Of a stretch of DNA of 64,000 nucleotides, positions 52,119 to 62,800 are shown piece after piece. Source of the DNA: Tritrichomonas musculus (taxonomy: Eukaryota; Parabasalia; Tritrichomonadida; Tritrichomonadidae); NCBI GenBank assembly GCA_039105265.1, contig JAPFFF010000022.1:2232001-2296000 (forward strand), written 5' to 3'. The notes beneath the pieces are model-generated. The model had not been told where the DNA came from. It ran no database searches and saw only the letters and a list, made by a program, of their open reading frames with translations. Each line of letters starts with the position of its first letter. The first letter of the stretch is position 1. A program made the translations under genes and the position numbers.

Positions 52119-52424
52119 AACTCCATACCTATTGACATTTCTAGATCATAGCACTTTCAATGTGAAACCTCATGTCGCCACCTCATGTCACCACCTCATG
52201 TTATCACCTCACGTTAAACTCATGTCACCACCTCATGTTATCACCTCACGTTAAACTCATGTCATCACCTCATGTTATCACCTCATGTCATCACCTCATG
52301 TCACACGCCACATATCACGTCACACAACGGTTCACATAACATGGTTCAACTGTAAACACACTACTTTTTTTTCAATTAAGCTCACCCTAATTTTTTAGCG
52401 TGTCAATTTTTTATCACCATACAA
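52119..52424. repeat. Spacer with CCTCATGTCA-type tandem repeats
   Basis: From about 52165 to 52310 units such as ATCACCTCATGTC (about 13 bp) are repeated; a longer unit of about 37 bp ending in CACGTTAAA occurs twice. No start or open frame is supported. The start context of the polymerase (TTTTTTATCACCATACAA) follows. This stretch probably spans the E4/E5 boundary; I cannot find AGTAGT-type termini here. Confidence 0.7.
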
Positions 52425-55400
52425 ATGCCATTCGCCATATCCGAATTAATCGCAATTGAAAACTGCACTTATGATGAGGACACAACCACATACATTGATA
52501 ACGACTCACTCATCATATCCGAACATAGTAATGACGTCATCCCATCATACGATAACATTGATACACCACTTGACGATGATGTTGAACTCATATTTGACGA
52601 TGACGATACCGCATCACTTGACGAAGACGATGATGTTGAACTTATATTTGACGATGATGATGCTACCATTGCAACACCACTTAACGATGATGATGCATCA
52701 CTTGACGAAGACGATGATGTTGAACTTATATTTGACGATGATGATGCTACCATTGCAACACCACTTAACGATGATGATGCATCACTTAACGATGATGTTG
52801 AACTTATATTTGACGATGATGATGCTACCATTGCAACACCACTTAACGAAGACGATGATGCATCACTTAACGATGATGATGCAACCCCACTTGATGATGA
52901 CGAGCTAGCATCGGATGAAGAAGAACCCATATTTGATGACGATGATGCACCACTTAACGATGACGATGCACCACTTAACGATGACGATGCACCACTTAAC
53001 GATGACGATGATGCATCACTTAACAATGATGATGAAGAATCACTTAACAATGAAGAGTCCACACAACATGATGAAGAGCTTGCTTCTGATACAGTTGACT
53101 TACATAATGTTACTATTGACATCAAACCATGTGACGTTAGATTTGATAGTGACGGTACCATTGTCGAAGTTAAAGTATGTGATTATGAAGTTAGTGAATC
53201 AGATTTCCTAACCGTATGTGATGATAATGGTTATTATGTTAAGGTTGAATTACATAAAGTAGTACGTGAAACTGGTGAAGTTATTGATATCAAAGCAACA
53301 CCTAAAGAGTTACCACCATATGATGATAAGTTTACATCAGCTGATGATGACTACTATGAATATCATGAAGTTGACTATGTTAATGTTGAACATGAATGTG
53401 ATGGTTATGTTTGTTCGCAATTTGTTGATATAGCTCAACGCGTTGCATACTATTATATGATTCAATCCATTCTTTCACTCATGGATGGAGCTGAAAACCT
53501 TCACCGCGAAGAGTCTGCATCATATGACAATGATGATGTTAACGCTATTGAACTAGTTGATGAACCACTTAATAACGCCACACACAGTGAAGAAGTAGTT
53601 GAACCCATTGATGAACATGCCAAGTTGATGATTGAATATGTTGATGCTATTGATTTCGTTGACGAACCCATTGATGAACACGCTAAGTTGACGATTGTTA
53701 ATGTTAATGCTATTGATTTCGTCGATGAATCAGTTGAGTATTGTACTATTGACGTTAAACCATGTGAAGTTACATATGATAGCAATGGTAACATCATCGA
53801 CATTGAAGTATGTGATTATGAAGTTGAAGATGATTGTTTTGATGAAGTCGGACAAGATGATGATGATAATATTGTTAAGTTTGAACTACACAAGGTAGTA
53901 CGTGAAACAGGCGATGTTATTGACGTTAAACTCTATGCTGAGTCCAAATACGAACCAGACCTTGAGATTGAAACCTTCGATATTGCTGCTGTTGAAACAT
54001 ATCAATACGATGATGACAACAAACATGCCATCACTATCATTGAGAAAGGCGGTTCACTTACGTTATACCGTCGTAATTACATAATGCCACCATATGATAT
54101 TATTGATTTCGATTCAGATGATGATCAGAAGTTAATCCTAGTTGATGATTACGAAGCCACTACGAATGATGTTGATGCCACCACTGTAAATAATGATGTT
54201 GAACACGTAACAGATCTTACCAATGCCGTTATTGAATATACACCATTCACATTCATAGCTACATCCACGATTATTAACACTCTACAAATGATTGATGATG
54301 ACCAATACAATGATGATGAATTCATTCTTTCACTTATGGATGCAGCTGAACGCTTGTATGGAGACCACTACTACGATGAAACTAAGTATCAAGATGAGTT
54401 GGAACGTATGATGATTGCTGCTAATAATCACGATGCATTCGAAGTTAATATTGATAACAACATTGAAACACAACATGCATTCATACAAGTGTTGAGATAT
54501 ATTCGCGATAACAGATCACGCTTTCCCACAGCAAGTGTATTAAGTTATGATAATGAAGATAGACATATAAAATCCTTTCCAATAAACAATGAGTTAACTA
54601 TTGATGAAGTAATTGATGGAATACTTGGTAACATTACAGTTGAACAGTTCGGTTCTGATACTGATCCAGAAGTTAATGCTGATTACATCCCAGTTAAGTT
54701 TGTTGTTACCTTCTATAAGTTAACTAAACGCAATGGTAAAACAGTATTTCAAGAGAAGATTAATGGTGAATATGTTGATGTTGCAACAGTTGATTCATTC
54801 CGCAACTCATATGATGGTGCATTCTTTCCATACATTAACCTCATCCCATCACTTGACTTATCACGTTATCAGATCTTTCACGAGGTCGATGCCAAAAACT
54901 ATACTGACAACTGCTTCGTATATGCATGCATTCAGTCAGGTGTATTCACTAAAGATGAGATTGACATGTTACGTGGTATGATACACACACGTTCAGTACC
55001 CATCAATATGATACTCAAAATAGCTAGTGAAATGAAATGCCACTTCATTGTATATCGCATTGATGAATCACGTGATGTTAAACATCAAAAACACTTAAGC
55101 ATTGACACACATAAGAACAGTAATGTGACTGCTGATAGAGTGGTTAGGTTGCTATTATACAAAGACCATTTCATGATTGATAACAATGAGAAGTTGCCAA
55201 TCACCACCTATTACATTGAACATAGAGATGAACTCGATGAAAAGCATGCTGACATTCCAGTTGAAAAACGATTTCACATCAGAGGAGTTAATCAAACAGG
55301 CTATCCACTTTACACCACTGCTGATTGGACAGGTAATGATTTCACTAAGGTATTCCGCAAGATGTTTGAATGCAACTGCTTTCGTGAGATTAATCAATGT

Positions 55401-57572
55401 GAGCAAAACATATTAACAACCTGTGAGTATGACAACCATTTGAATGATTACATTGAACTCGACTATGATGAAACGTTATATTGTAAAGAAGAATCATCTA
55501 ATGCCAAACATATTACACCATGGAAAGCAGTTTACTACGCTGACTTTGAAACAGACGTAACTGTATCACCACACCAACCATACTTATGCTGTGTGTACGA
55601 TGGTGTTAAATGTAAAGAGCCATACACTGGTGATGACATTGCAAAACGATTCTTAAATGATCTACCCAATCACTCATTGATTTACTTCCACAATCTTAAG
55701 TATGACGTATGTTTCTTCATCAACGAACCAGGTTGGAAGGCTAGTGTCATTAAACGTGGTGGTACCATCTTACAAGCAGTCATGAAACAATACATACCCA
55801 TCAAACAGTGGGATAAAGTCAAACATACATATGTAACTAAGAACATAACTAAGCGTTTAACATTCCGTGACAGTTACTCACTCATACCAGCGCCACTATC
55901 ACAGTTCGGTAACATGTTCAATCTCAATGTACATAAAGAAATCATGCCATACAAACTATACACAGCAGCTAACATCAAACGTAAGATGATACCATTCGAT
56001 GAATTCAAAGATCAATATCGCAACGAACACATTGATGATATGTCAGCATCTGAACTCGATCAAGCTTACTTACAACTACTCATCAATGCTAAAGTAGCTG
56101 AGTCATATGATGAAACCACACACATGATTGATATTATGAAGTATGCTCAATTCTACTGTGAACATGACTGCATCACACTCGCTAATGGTATACGTAAGTT
56201 TGATCATGACCTCAATGAAGTGTTCAAGAAAGCTAACAACAAATTCCCAGGCATTAACCAGTACATATCAATCAGTGCAATCGGCTACGACTTCGCACGC
56301 ACATATGGTTGCACTAAAGACTGCTTCACACTATCAGGCAAGCCACAGAACTTCATCCAACGTTGTGTTAGTGGTGGTAGAACAATGACAGCTAACAATG
56401 AGAAGCAATATGTTGAAGGTAAGATACAAGACTTCGATGCAGTCAGCTTATATCCATCAGCTATGCACATCATGCCAGGCATACCAAAGGGTAAACCACA
56501 AGTTATACCATCAAACACAACTCACGATCAACTCATGTGTTATGATACGTTCTTCATTGAGATCAACATCAAACACATAAAGTGTAAGTCAACTAACCCA
56601 TATAGGTTTGGTCAGGTATTCATACGCAATGAAGAAGGCACTAAACTGTTTTGCAACCAACCAGTTGACCACTTCTATATTGACAAGATTGGTTTGATTG
56701 ATTTGATTGCAGCTTATGATATTGAATATGAATTCTTACGTGGTTACTACTTCAATGATGGTTTCAATTCATCCATCAACACATTCATTGATACACTATT
56801 CGAGTTACGAAAAACATACAAGCGTGAACATAACCCACTTGAGAAGACCATCAAGTTGTTACTCAACTCAATCTATGGCAAGTCAATATTAAAGCCAATC
56901 ACAGATGAAGTCAAGATTATTAACAGAGATGATATCATACCATTCATTTATCGCAAATACAACTACATCAAAGAGGTTGTTGACAATGGTGGTAATAAAG
57001 TATTCGTTAAGATGATTAAACCAATTAATAAACACTACAACCTACCACAGTTTGGTGCATCAGTGTTATCATGGAGTAAACACATCATGAATCAAGTCAT
57101 GACACTCGCTGAACAGAATGACATAGCAATACACTACCAAGATACTGATAGCATGCACTTAAATGAAGATGATGTTGATAAGTTAGCTGCTCTATTCAAA
57201 GCAACATATGGTAAAGACTTAATTGGCAGTGATATGACACAGTTTCATTGTGACTTCGATGTATTCCCAGGTGCAGTTGGTAAGATACACTCACGTAAGC
57301 TCATTGCATTAGGTAAGAAGTCATATCTTGATATACTCGTTGATGAACATGGTAATGAAGACTATCACATTAGAATGAAATCAATACCAAAGCAATGCAT
57401 CATTAACAAGTGCAAACGCATGAACATCACTGTTGAAGAGTTGTATGAACGTATGTATCATGGTGAAGCAATTACATTTGACTTAACTGATGGTTGCAAC
57501 TGCTTTAGAAAGACAAAGTCATTTCAACAAGTTACATTACCACAATTCACCAGGACAGTTCAATTCAAGTAA
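52425..57572 (+). CDS. Protein-primed family-B DNA polymerase with long acidic repeat N-terminus (element E5)
   Basis: The 1715-residue polymerase has an unusual N-terminus: residues about 45-215 are acidic repeats (DDDVELIFDDDDATIATPLN and DDDAPLN units). Two copies of a 70-residue module follow (TIDIKPCDVRFDSDG to LHKVVRETGEVID, and TIDVKPCEVTYDSNG to LHKVVRETGDVID, about 228-300 and 440-510). The OTU-like signature has Cys830 in YTDNCFVYAC and His915 in LYKDHFMI. Exonuclease YYADFETD (about 1037), YFHNLKYDVCFF and EHDCITL follow. Polymerase motifs are DFDAVSLYPSAM (about 1336), KLLLNSIYGKS (about 1478) and YQDTDSMH (about 1572). The C-terminal 950 residues are close to the E4 enzyme. GC content is visibly higher than in E1-E4. 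Motifs are intact. Confidence 0.93.
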   Translation: MPFAISELIAIENCTYDEDTTTYIDNDSLIISEHSNDVIPSYDNIDTPLDDDVELIFDDDDTASLDEDDDVELIFDDDDATIATPLNDDDASLDEDDDVELIFDDDDATIATPLNDDDASLNDDVELIFDDDDATIATPLNEDDDASLNDDDATPLDDDELASDEEEPIFDDDDAPLNDDDAPLNDDDAPLNDDDDASLNNDDEESLNNEESTQHDEELASDTVDLHNVTIDIKPCDVRFDSDGTIVEVKVCDYEVSESDFLTVCDDNGYYVKVELHKVVRETGEVIDIKATPKELPPYDDKFTSADDDYYEYHEVDYVNVEHECDGYVCSQFVDIAQRVAYYYMIQSILSLMDGAENLHREESASYDNDDVNAIELVDEPLNNATHSEEVVEPIDEHAKLMIEYVDAIDFVDEPIDEHAKLTIVNVNAIDFVDESVEYCTIDVKPCEVTYDSNGNIIDIEVCDYEVEDDCFDEVGQDDDDNIVKFELHKVVRETGDVIDVKLYAESKYEPDLEIETFDIAAVETYQYDDDNKHAITIIEKGGSLTLYRRNYIMPPYDIIDFDSDDDQKLILVDDYEATTNDVDATTVNNDVEHVTDLTNAVIEYTPFTFIATSTIINTLQMIDDDQYNDDEFILSLMDAAERLYGDHYYDETKYQDELERMMIAANNHDAFEVNIDNNIETQHAFIQVLRYIRDNRSRFPTASVLSYDNEDRHIKSFPINNELTIDEVIDGILGNITVEQFGSDTDPEVNADYIPVKFVVTFYKLTKRNGKTVFQEKINGEYVDVATVDSFRNSYDGAFFPYINLIPSLDLSRYQIFHEVDAKNYTDNCFVYACIQSGVFTKDEIDMLRGMIHTRSVPINMILKIASEMKCHFIVYRIDESRDVKHQKHLSIDTHKNSNVTADRVVRLLLYKDHFMIDNNEKLPITTYYIEHRDELDEKHADIPVEKRFHIRGVNQTGYPLYTTADWTGNDFTKVFRKMFECNCFREINQCEQNILTTCEYDNHLNDYIELDYDETLYCKEESSNAKHITPWKAVYYADFETDVTVSPHQPYLCCVYDGVKCKEPYTGDDIAKRFLNDLPNHSLIYFHNLKYDVCFFINEPGWKASVIKRGGTILQAVMKQYIPIKQWDKVKHTYVTKNITKRLTFRDSYSLIPAPLSQFGNMFNLNVHKEIMPYKLYTAANIKRKMIPFDEFKDQYRNEHIDDMSASELDQAYLQLLINAKVAESYDETTHMIDIMKYAQFYCEHDCITLANGIRKFDHDLNEVFKKANNKFPGINQYISISAIGYDFARTYGCTKDCFTLSGKPQNFIQRCVSGGRTMTANNEKQYVEGKIQDFDAVSLYPSAMHIMPGIPKGKPQVIPSNTTHDQLMCYDTFFIEINIKHIKCKSTNPYRFGQVFIRNEEGTKLFCNQPVDHFYIDKIGLIDLIAAYDIEYEFLRGYYFNDGFNSSINTFIDTLFELRKTYKREHNPLEKTIKLLLNSIYGKSILKPITDEVKIINRDDIIPFIYRKYNYIKEVVDNGGNKVFVKMIKPINKHYNLPQFGASVLSWSKHIMNQVMTLAEQNDIAIHYQDTDSMHLNEDDVDKLAALFKATYGKDLIGSDMTQFHCDFDVFPGAVGKIHSRKLIALGKKSYLDILVDEHGNEDYHIRMKSIPKQCIINKCKRMNITVEELYERMYHGEAITFDLTDGCNCFRKTKSFQQVTLPQFTRTVQFK

Positions 57573-57637
57573 CGTTACAGTAATTCAATTAAAACATTGC
57601 AATTCATCAATGTAAATTTTTATTCGCATCACAAACC

Positions 57638-58090
57638 ATGTCTGTCACTAGCTTTGTTGAAACAATCAAACCAACTAATGATGATAAGTTAATTGTCTAT
57701 CTTGATAGTAAGATATACCCTATTGATTTTGGCATTAGTGTTCGACCATTACTAGTCATTGATGGCAACAGAACCATTGACATGAATGAGTTGATTAACA
57801 TCTTTGGTAAGGTACCATACATAACTGTACGTGAGAATCGTTATCGAACAGTATATCGTGATCCAATGCTGTTAACCATTGACTTAACACCAAGACAATT
57901 CACATCAACTAATGATGAAACACATACCTATTACAAATACTACATTGATAAGTTATGCTTACGTCATGAGTTGAAACGATATGAATCAATCTATGCCAAA
58001 GCAAATGATGCCATCAATGAATATAGAAGTAAACTCAATGAGCAGAACTCAGTTGATGCTAAAAGAGATGCTACTAATGATGTAGTTTAA
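57638..58090 (+). CDS. Hypothetical protein (150 aa) after the polymerase
   Basis: The ATG at 57638 follows TTTTTATTCGCATCACAAACC, 65 bp after the polymerase stop. The N-terminal 85 residues are beta-rich (DKLIVYLDSKIYPIDFGISVRPLLVI, ELINIFGKVPYITVREN), and the C-terminal part is helical (YYKYYIDKLCLRHELKRYESIYAKANDAINEYRSKL). The general shape resembles small DNA-binding or antirepressor-like proteins, but I see no diagnostic motif. It has no equivalent in E4 at this position. Not recognised. Confidence 0.65.
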   Translation: MSVTSFVETIKPTNDDKLIVYLDSKIYPIDFGISVRPLLVIDGNRTIDMNELINIFGKVPYITVRENRYRTVYRDPMLLTIDLTPRQFTSTNDETHTYYKYYIDKLCLRHELKRYESIYAKANDAINEYRSKLNEQNSVDAKRDATNDVV

Positions 58091-58103
58091 ACGATTCATT
58101 TTT

Positions 58104-58300
58104 TGTCATCACTCAAGTCATCATTCAAGTCATCACTCAAGTCATCATTCAAGTCATCACTCAAGTCATCATTCAAGTCATCATTCAAGTCATCACTCAA
58201 GTCAAGTCACATTCAAGTCATCACATCAAGTCATCATTCAAGTCATCATTCAAGTCATCACTCAAGTCATCATTCAAGTCATCACTCAAGTGATCATTCA
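58104..58300. repeat. 12-bp tandem repeat TCATCAYTCAAG
   Basis: About 15 copies of TCATCACTCAAG or TCATCATTCAAG, with a few truncated ones (near 58200-58225), follow the stop of the 150-residue gene. Since the period is 12 bp, it stays open in frame and would read as SSLKSSFK, but there is no ATG and no matching protein elsewhere, so I treat it as non-coding. Confidence 0.8.
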
Positions 58301-58850
58301 CTATGCTATACATCAAGTGATACTTCATACACCACACATCATTCAACATGTCATGCAAATGCAAAAACAAAAGTGCAAAAACCAACCGTCTTCGTGAGTG
58401 TGTTATGCATTCGATGAGGAATCAACATACGTACCCGGGATTGTACATCAACCCCTCACAGGAAAGGAACTACACACACTATGGTTGGGGAACGTGATTT
58501 AACACGTTCATTACAAAGATACACCTACTAGTAGATGCTTTCGTGTTACACATATCACAAGCAATGGCTTACCTTAGGTGTTGATTCGCTACAGGCTCCA
58601 TCACAAGTGTGATAAAATAACACGAAAAATCGGTACTGCTATGAATCGAACTCATGCCTGCCGCCGAAGCTGGGAGACACGCTTCATGACTCAACCACTG
58701 TACCACGTCTGGCCAGACACTAGTTAGTTGCAATATGATATTTAAACCATTCCCACTACATTACATAATGCATATCATTATAAACACTTAAAATTTTTTT
58801 CATTTGTTTTCATATCACATTTCATAATATGATTTTTTATCTCATAGCAA
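58301..58850. other. Intergenic region with tRNA-like sequence
   Basis: No protein gene is supported. The base composition is more balanced than in the surroundings. It includes a tRNA-like sequence on the minus strand (58632-58704) followed by TTTTT, small palindromes such as CTACTAGTAG, and from 58735 a T-rich upstream region of the bZIP-like gene (AAAATTTTTTTCATTTG). Function of the 58410-58630 part is unknown. Confidence 0.5.
58632..58704 (-). ncRNA. tRNA-like sequence with A/B-box-like motifs and T5 terminator
   Basis: On the minus strand, 73 nt run from GGTACAG to CAGTACC, pairing as a seven-bp acceptor-like stem with one mismatch. GAAGC...GCTTC forms a five-bp stem with a ten-base loop. 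ATGA-GTTCGAT-TCAT mimics the T arm. TGGTACAGTGG fits a pol III A box and AGTTCGATTCA a B box. TTTTT follows at once (58629-58625). No regular D arm or normal seven-base anticodon loop can be made, so I call it tRNA-like: a decayed tRNA, a tRNA-derived element or an unusual small RNA. Confidence 0.45.
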
Positions 58851-59096
58851 ATGTCAAGCATCAACACTGAATTGTTTAACGATACAGCTGTAGTTAAATC
58901 ACTCAAATCAAAGCAGGGTATTGATAACGAACCTAAAAAGCGTGGTCGTAAAAAGCTATATCACACTGATGAAGAACGTATCAATGCTAGAAGACAACAA
59001 CAAAAGCAGTACCGTGAACGTAAAAAGCAAGAGCTCATTGAGTTGCGTGCATTTAAAGCTAGTGTAACAACCAACATTAGCAGTGATCAAAAATAG
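58851..59096 (+). CDS. bZIP-like / basic-region DNA-binding protein (E5 copy)
   Basis: This 81-residue homologue of 39715-39993 keeps the core: KKRGRKKLYHTDEERINARR, then QQQKQYRERKKQELIELRAF. KRGRKK could be an AT-hook, followed by a bZIP-type basic region and one short helix. The protein is too short for a long zipper, so it may dimerise weakly or with a host partner. It is preceded by a T-rich stretch and CATAGCAAATG. In E4 this gene is upstream of the polymerase, here downstream, so gene order was rearranged. A regulatory role is inferred. Confidence 0.7.
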   Translation: MSSINTELFNDTAVVKSLKSKQGIDNEPKKRGRKKLYHTDEERINARRQQQKQYRERKKQELIELRAFKASVTTNISSDQK

Positions 59097-59107
59097 ATCA
59101 ATCATTT

Positions 59108-59866
59108 TTACAGCTTCATCTTAGGTGGATCACATGGGTTGACCTTAATCGTAACAAACATAGGTGACATCAACTTAACTGGCTGATATTCAAAGTCAAC
59201 CAACTCCAACTCAATCTGTTTGAATGAATCGATATTAACAACATTTTTAATTGGTTTACCATACGTTTCAAAGTTCTGTATGATTGGTAAGCCATAACGA
59301 ATGATATGATCGATGCTTGCTATCACTGATGGTGTATACTCAACATCACCCAAGTTGGATTGTATAGCTTGACCTTGCTTTGATATCAAGTATAGCTTGT
59401 TAGCGTAGTCTATTATCGGAATGTCACATTGTGTTGCTCTACCATTTGCTAACGGCTGGTTAAGTGGCGTGTTATACAATCCTGTTATCAATGCTATACG
59501 ATGTGACATTGATTTGATAGTGAAGTTGTCAACATGTGGGGTTAACTTAATGACATTAGTATTGTTATTCAATTGTACATTCATAATCGGTTGTCCATTA
59601 GCATCATTCACATTAAATAAATCAGGTATATCACTTGGCAATGAATAGTATCTGTCTTCCAAGCTCATTGTGCTGACGTGATGTGTATGTGCTAAATCAT
59701 TATCATCCCACTCATATGTTATACTATCATCATGTGATATAAGTAACACATTCTTTGTATTGATTGCCGCAACATAATACTCAATATATTGACAGTTCCA
59801 TGGTATTTGTATGTTAGCACGTATGCGATTGTAGTCTGGACCATTGCTCTTCAATGAAAGTATCAT
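59108..59866 (-). CDS. Beta-rich minor structural protein (252 aa, E5 copy)
   Basis: Homologous to 45656-46393 along the entire length (IPWNCQYIEYYVAAINT, SHRIALITGLYNTPL, GQAIQSNLGDVEYTPSVI, QIELELVDFEYQPVKLMSPMFVTIKV). Start at ATG 59866 (TTGATAAAATG), which matches its homologue; a longer reading from a GTG would cover the fibre start. The beta pattern at the end suggests a jelly-roll capsid-associated protein. Its fixed divergent pairing with the fibre in two elements suggests the two products act together, for example as fibre base and fibre. Confidence 0.72.
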   Translation of the reverse strand: MILSLKSNGPDYNRIRANIQIPWNCQYIEYYVAAINTKNVLLISHDDSITYEWDDNDLAHTHHVSTMSLEDRYYSLPSDIPDLFNVNDANGQPIMNVQLNNNTNVIKLTPHVDNFTIKSMSHRIALITGLYNTPLNQPLANGRATQCDIPIIDYANKLYLISKQGQAIQSNLGDVEYTPSVIASIDHIIRYGLPIIQNFETYGKPIKNVVNIDSFKQIELELVDFEYQPVKLMSPMFVTIKVNPCDPPKMKL

Positions 59867-59880
59867 TTTATCAATGGTAA
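59867..59880. promoter_or_regulatory. 14-bp divergent start-to-start gap
   Basis: CAT-TTTATCAATGGTAA-ATG separates the minor structural gene from the giant fibre at 59881. The sequence differs from the E4 gap but keeps length and the TTTAT...TAA ends. This is the fourth such case in the window. Confidence 0.45.
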
Positions 59881-62800
59881 ATGATAACACCACTTGCAGC
59901 TCAAGCACTATCACTCAATGATAAAGGTTATGATATGAGAATACGTAATGGCGAAGTAAAATTAACACGTTATGGTAAAACAGATGATGTACATATCAAT
60001 TGCATCTATACTAAGAAAGAAATCGATGACGCATTACAATCAATGCAAACAACCATTAAAGACAATACTCAATTCACACTCAAAGAATCAGATCAGCTTT
60101 ACCTATACAAACCATCATCCATAAGTCAAACGTCAAAGTACTACGTCATGACATGGAACATCGATCCAGATTACAACATACCACTACATACTAACTTCAC
60201 CTTCATTGATCATCTCTTCAACCATGCATGGTCATTGATATGGGATGGTGATTCATGGACAGGTGATAACGTTGTGAATAACTCATATGCTAAGCTATCA
60301 ACATATGAAAGTAAAAAAGGAAGACCATATATTTATGTACAACACACTGAACGCATTGCGAGATGGTTAAGCAGCTTTGAAGAAGTGTCATCAGATACTA
60401 ACTATGCAACAGCACTATGCAAGTACATTCAAAACTGGCGTTTGGTATATGGTGATGGAACTATAATCGAGTTGAATGATTCAAACAGTAACATTACACC
60501 AACATCATCATCTCAGATTGCTATTAAAGATGTTCCATGTGATATACATTACTTCTCTGTCAAGTTAACAAGCAAAGTATCGAGTAAGAATTTACTTTAT
60601 ATCATGGCTGACATTGTTATTGACGACTTTACCACACCATTACGATGGGACATGCATCCAGTTACACCAATCGATGCATCATTCATTAACACATGGGATG
60701 ACAGTGTTGTAATTGAATCATTTAGATATGAACGTAGAGTCAGACACTCAAATAAGATAATCGAACCATCAACTAAGAAGAACATTAACATATACATTGA
60801 GAAAGATTACTTCGAACAACTACCTGAAAACGCAGATGAAAACTACAATCCATTCGATACAATCATCTCACAGCAATTCTATGAAGTAACACCAGATCCA
60901 CGTAACTGCACTACATTAACAACAGATCATAACATATTCTCATCCAAAATCATATGGGCTGATAACATCATGACAATGCGACGTGATCTTAACGTTGTTG
61001 GTGGTACACTTGATGTGTTGTCATACGACTACGCTATCTTGAAAGCAATCATCAATTCTATTCAAGAACAGATGAGGTTACAAGCTAAATACAATAACTA
61101 TGTCAATGACCTTCAAAAATATATAACTATAACTAAGAATGTATTAAGCATTGTGTCAGGTGCTATTAAAATTGCAACAGCATTATCTGAGTTCTCATTT
61201 GACAGTGAGAGTATGGCATTAAACACAACTCATACAGAAGACTTTCACTTCCCTGACTTTCCTGGTGGTGGTTCAGGTGGTGGTGGTGGCGGTGGCAAGT
61301 TCCCAGGCATAGATATCGTTGGTCAGTTCTTACTTAAGTATGCAGCTAATGCATTTGGTCAACAGTTTAGCAGATACCTACCATCTCAAACAGATACACC
61401 TGCAGCAACATCATCATTAACTGCAACAGCACTTGTGTTAAGTGCATTAGAATCATTAACTCAAATAGGTAATGCAACTACCACATTAATTGCAGGTGGA
61501 CTTACATTCGATCGTATACCAACCATAGTTGATAACACACGAACGATATATCAATCACTACAAACGTTCACTGATTCAATACATGAGTTGCGACGCAGAT
61601 GGAGAGAACGAACTAACAACAATACCATTGTCGATCATACAATTACTAACACTGATGAGATGGAGTTAGATGAAGATGATACAAATGAAGAAGTAAATAA
61701 TCTTCCATGCGTTAGATTGACTCATGAAACAGTTACCAATACATCAGCTTTTAGTCAACCATTATTCGGTGATCATACCATTGAATCATTATCAAACCTA
61801 TCAATAGATGAACTACTTGATTTGAACACATACGATCCAATTGAAGGTCCACAAATAGGTGACATCATGGTTAGACGAGTAGGTGACAATCGATTTGGCT
61901 TGATATATGTAACACGTGTTAATGATAAGGGTGTTAATAAGATAATATACATGAGACGAATTGATAATGAAAGCAGCACGTTAACGTCACAACAATTAAG
62001 CTTACGCACAATGAGAAGCGTTAATACCAACTCAATGTGGAGTGTCAATGACAATGGTACGGTTTATACAGCAGCTCAGATCGAACGCATGGAACCAGAT
62101 GAGAGGTATCAATTTGAATCATCACATCCAGAGTATATATTCACACGCAACGTTGATAATGAGATGGGAGTTAGCTGGACTGAAGTGAGGGACATGAATG
62201 GTTCCATTCAAGCAGTCATTGATGTGAGAATAGCAGTTAGTACTGATGTTAGCAGTGATGAGATATCAATTCATAGTCCTGAGTCAAATATCACGATCAA
62301 CTCACACGGCATCAGTATGCAGCAAGGTGATATCAACGCAACAGGACAGGATGAAGTACATGAGTTAGTTGCTAACGAACATAATGTTGTCGTATCAACT
62401 CATGAGTTAACACCAACTACAGATGGCTCAGTTACAATTCCAAATACAACACTCACGTTGGCTGACATTGAACAGATGGTTTGGTATGAACGACGTAGGT
62501 TAACCATTGAGAATCCAGCAATACGCTTCAGACCACATGTTCCAACGTTAAATGATGCTGATGAGGAGTATACTGAAGTATTATATAATAACAACGTCAT
62601 TGGCGTGATTGATCGTAGACATCTCAATCAAGTATCAATAGATGATAATCACATAACCATTTCCAATCCACATACCAGTCTCGTACTCACTGATAGTGAC
62701 ATAGCATGGGTACGTCAACATGATGAACAGCAGCAAACAATACGTCAAACATTACGTGGCTTCATATCAAACATCACTGATCGAATAGAACGCATCAACA

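Noticed and set aside
52060-52200. AGTAGT-type terminus at the E4/E5 boundary
   Set aside because: Only TACTACG near 52090 resembles it, with no further match to the E1, E2 or E4 ends; the boundary is therefore placed only approximately.
52469-53161. 230-residue Ser-rich frame on the minus strand
   Set aside because: It mirrors the GAT/GAC acidic repeats of the polymerase gene; composition is pure repeat and there is no independent start context.
58103-58417. 104-residue SSLKSSFK frame
   Set aside because: It is the 12-bp tandem repeat read in frame, without an ATG at its start and without relatives.
58632-58704. Functional canonical tRNA
   Set aside because: A regular D arm and a seven-base anticodon loop cannot be formed; reported only as tRNA-like.
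59867-59914. N-terminal extension of the minor structural gene
   Set aside because: It needs a GTG start and would overlap the divergent fibre start; the homologue begins at the ATG.
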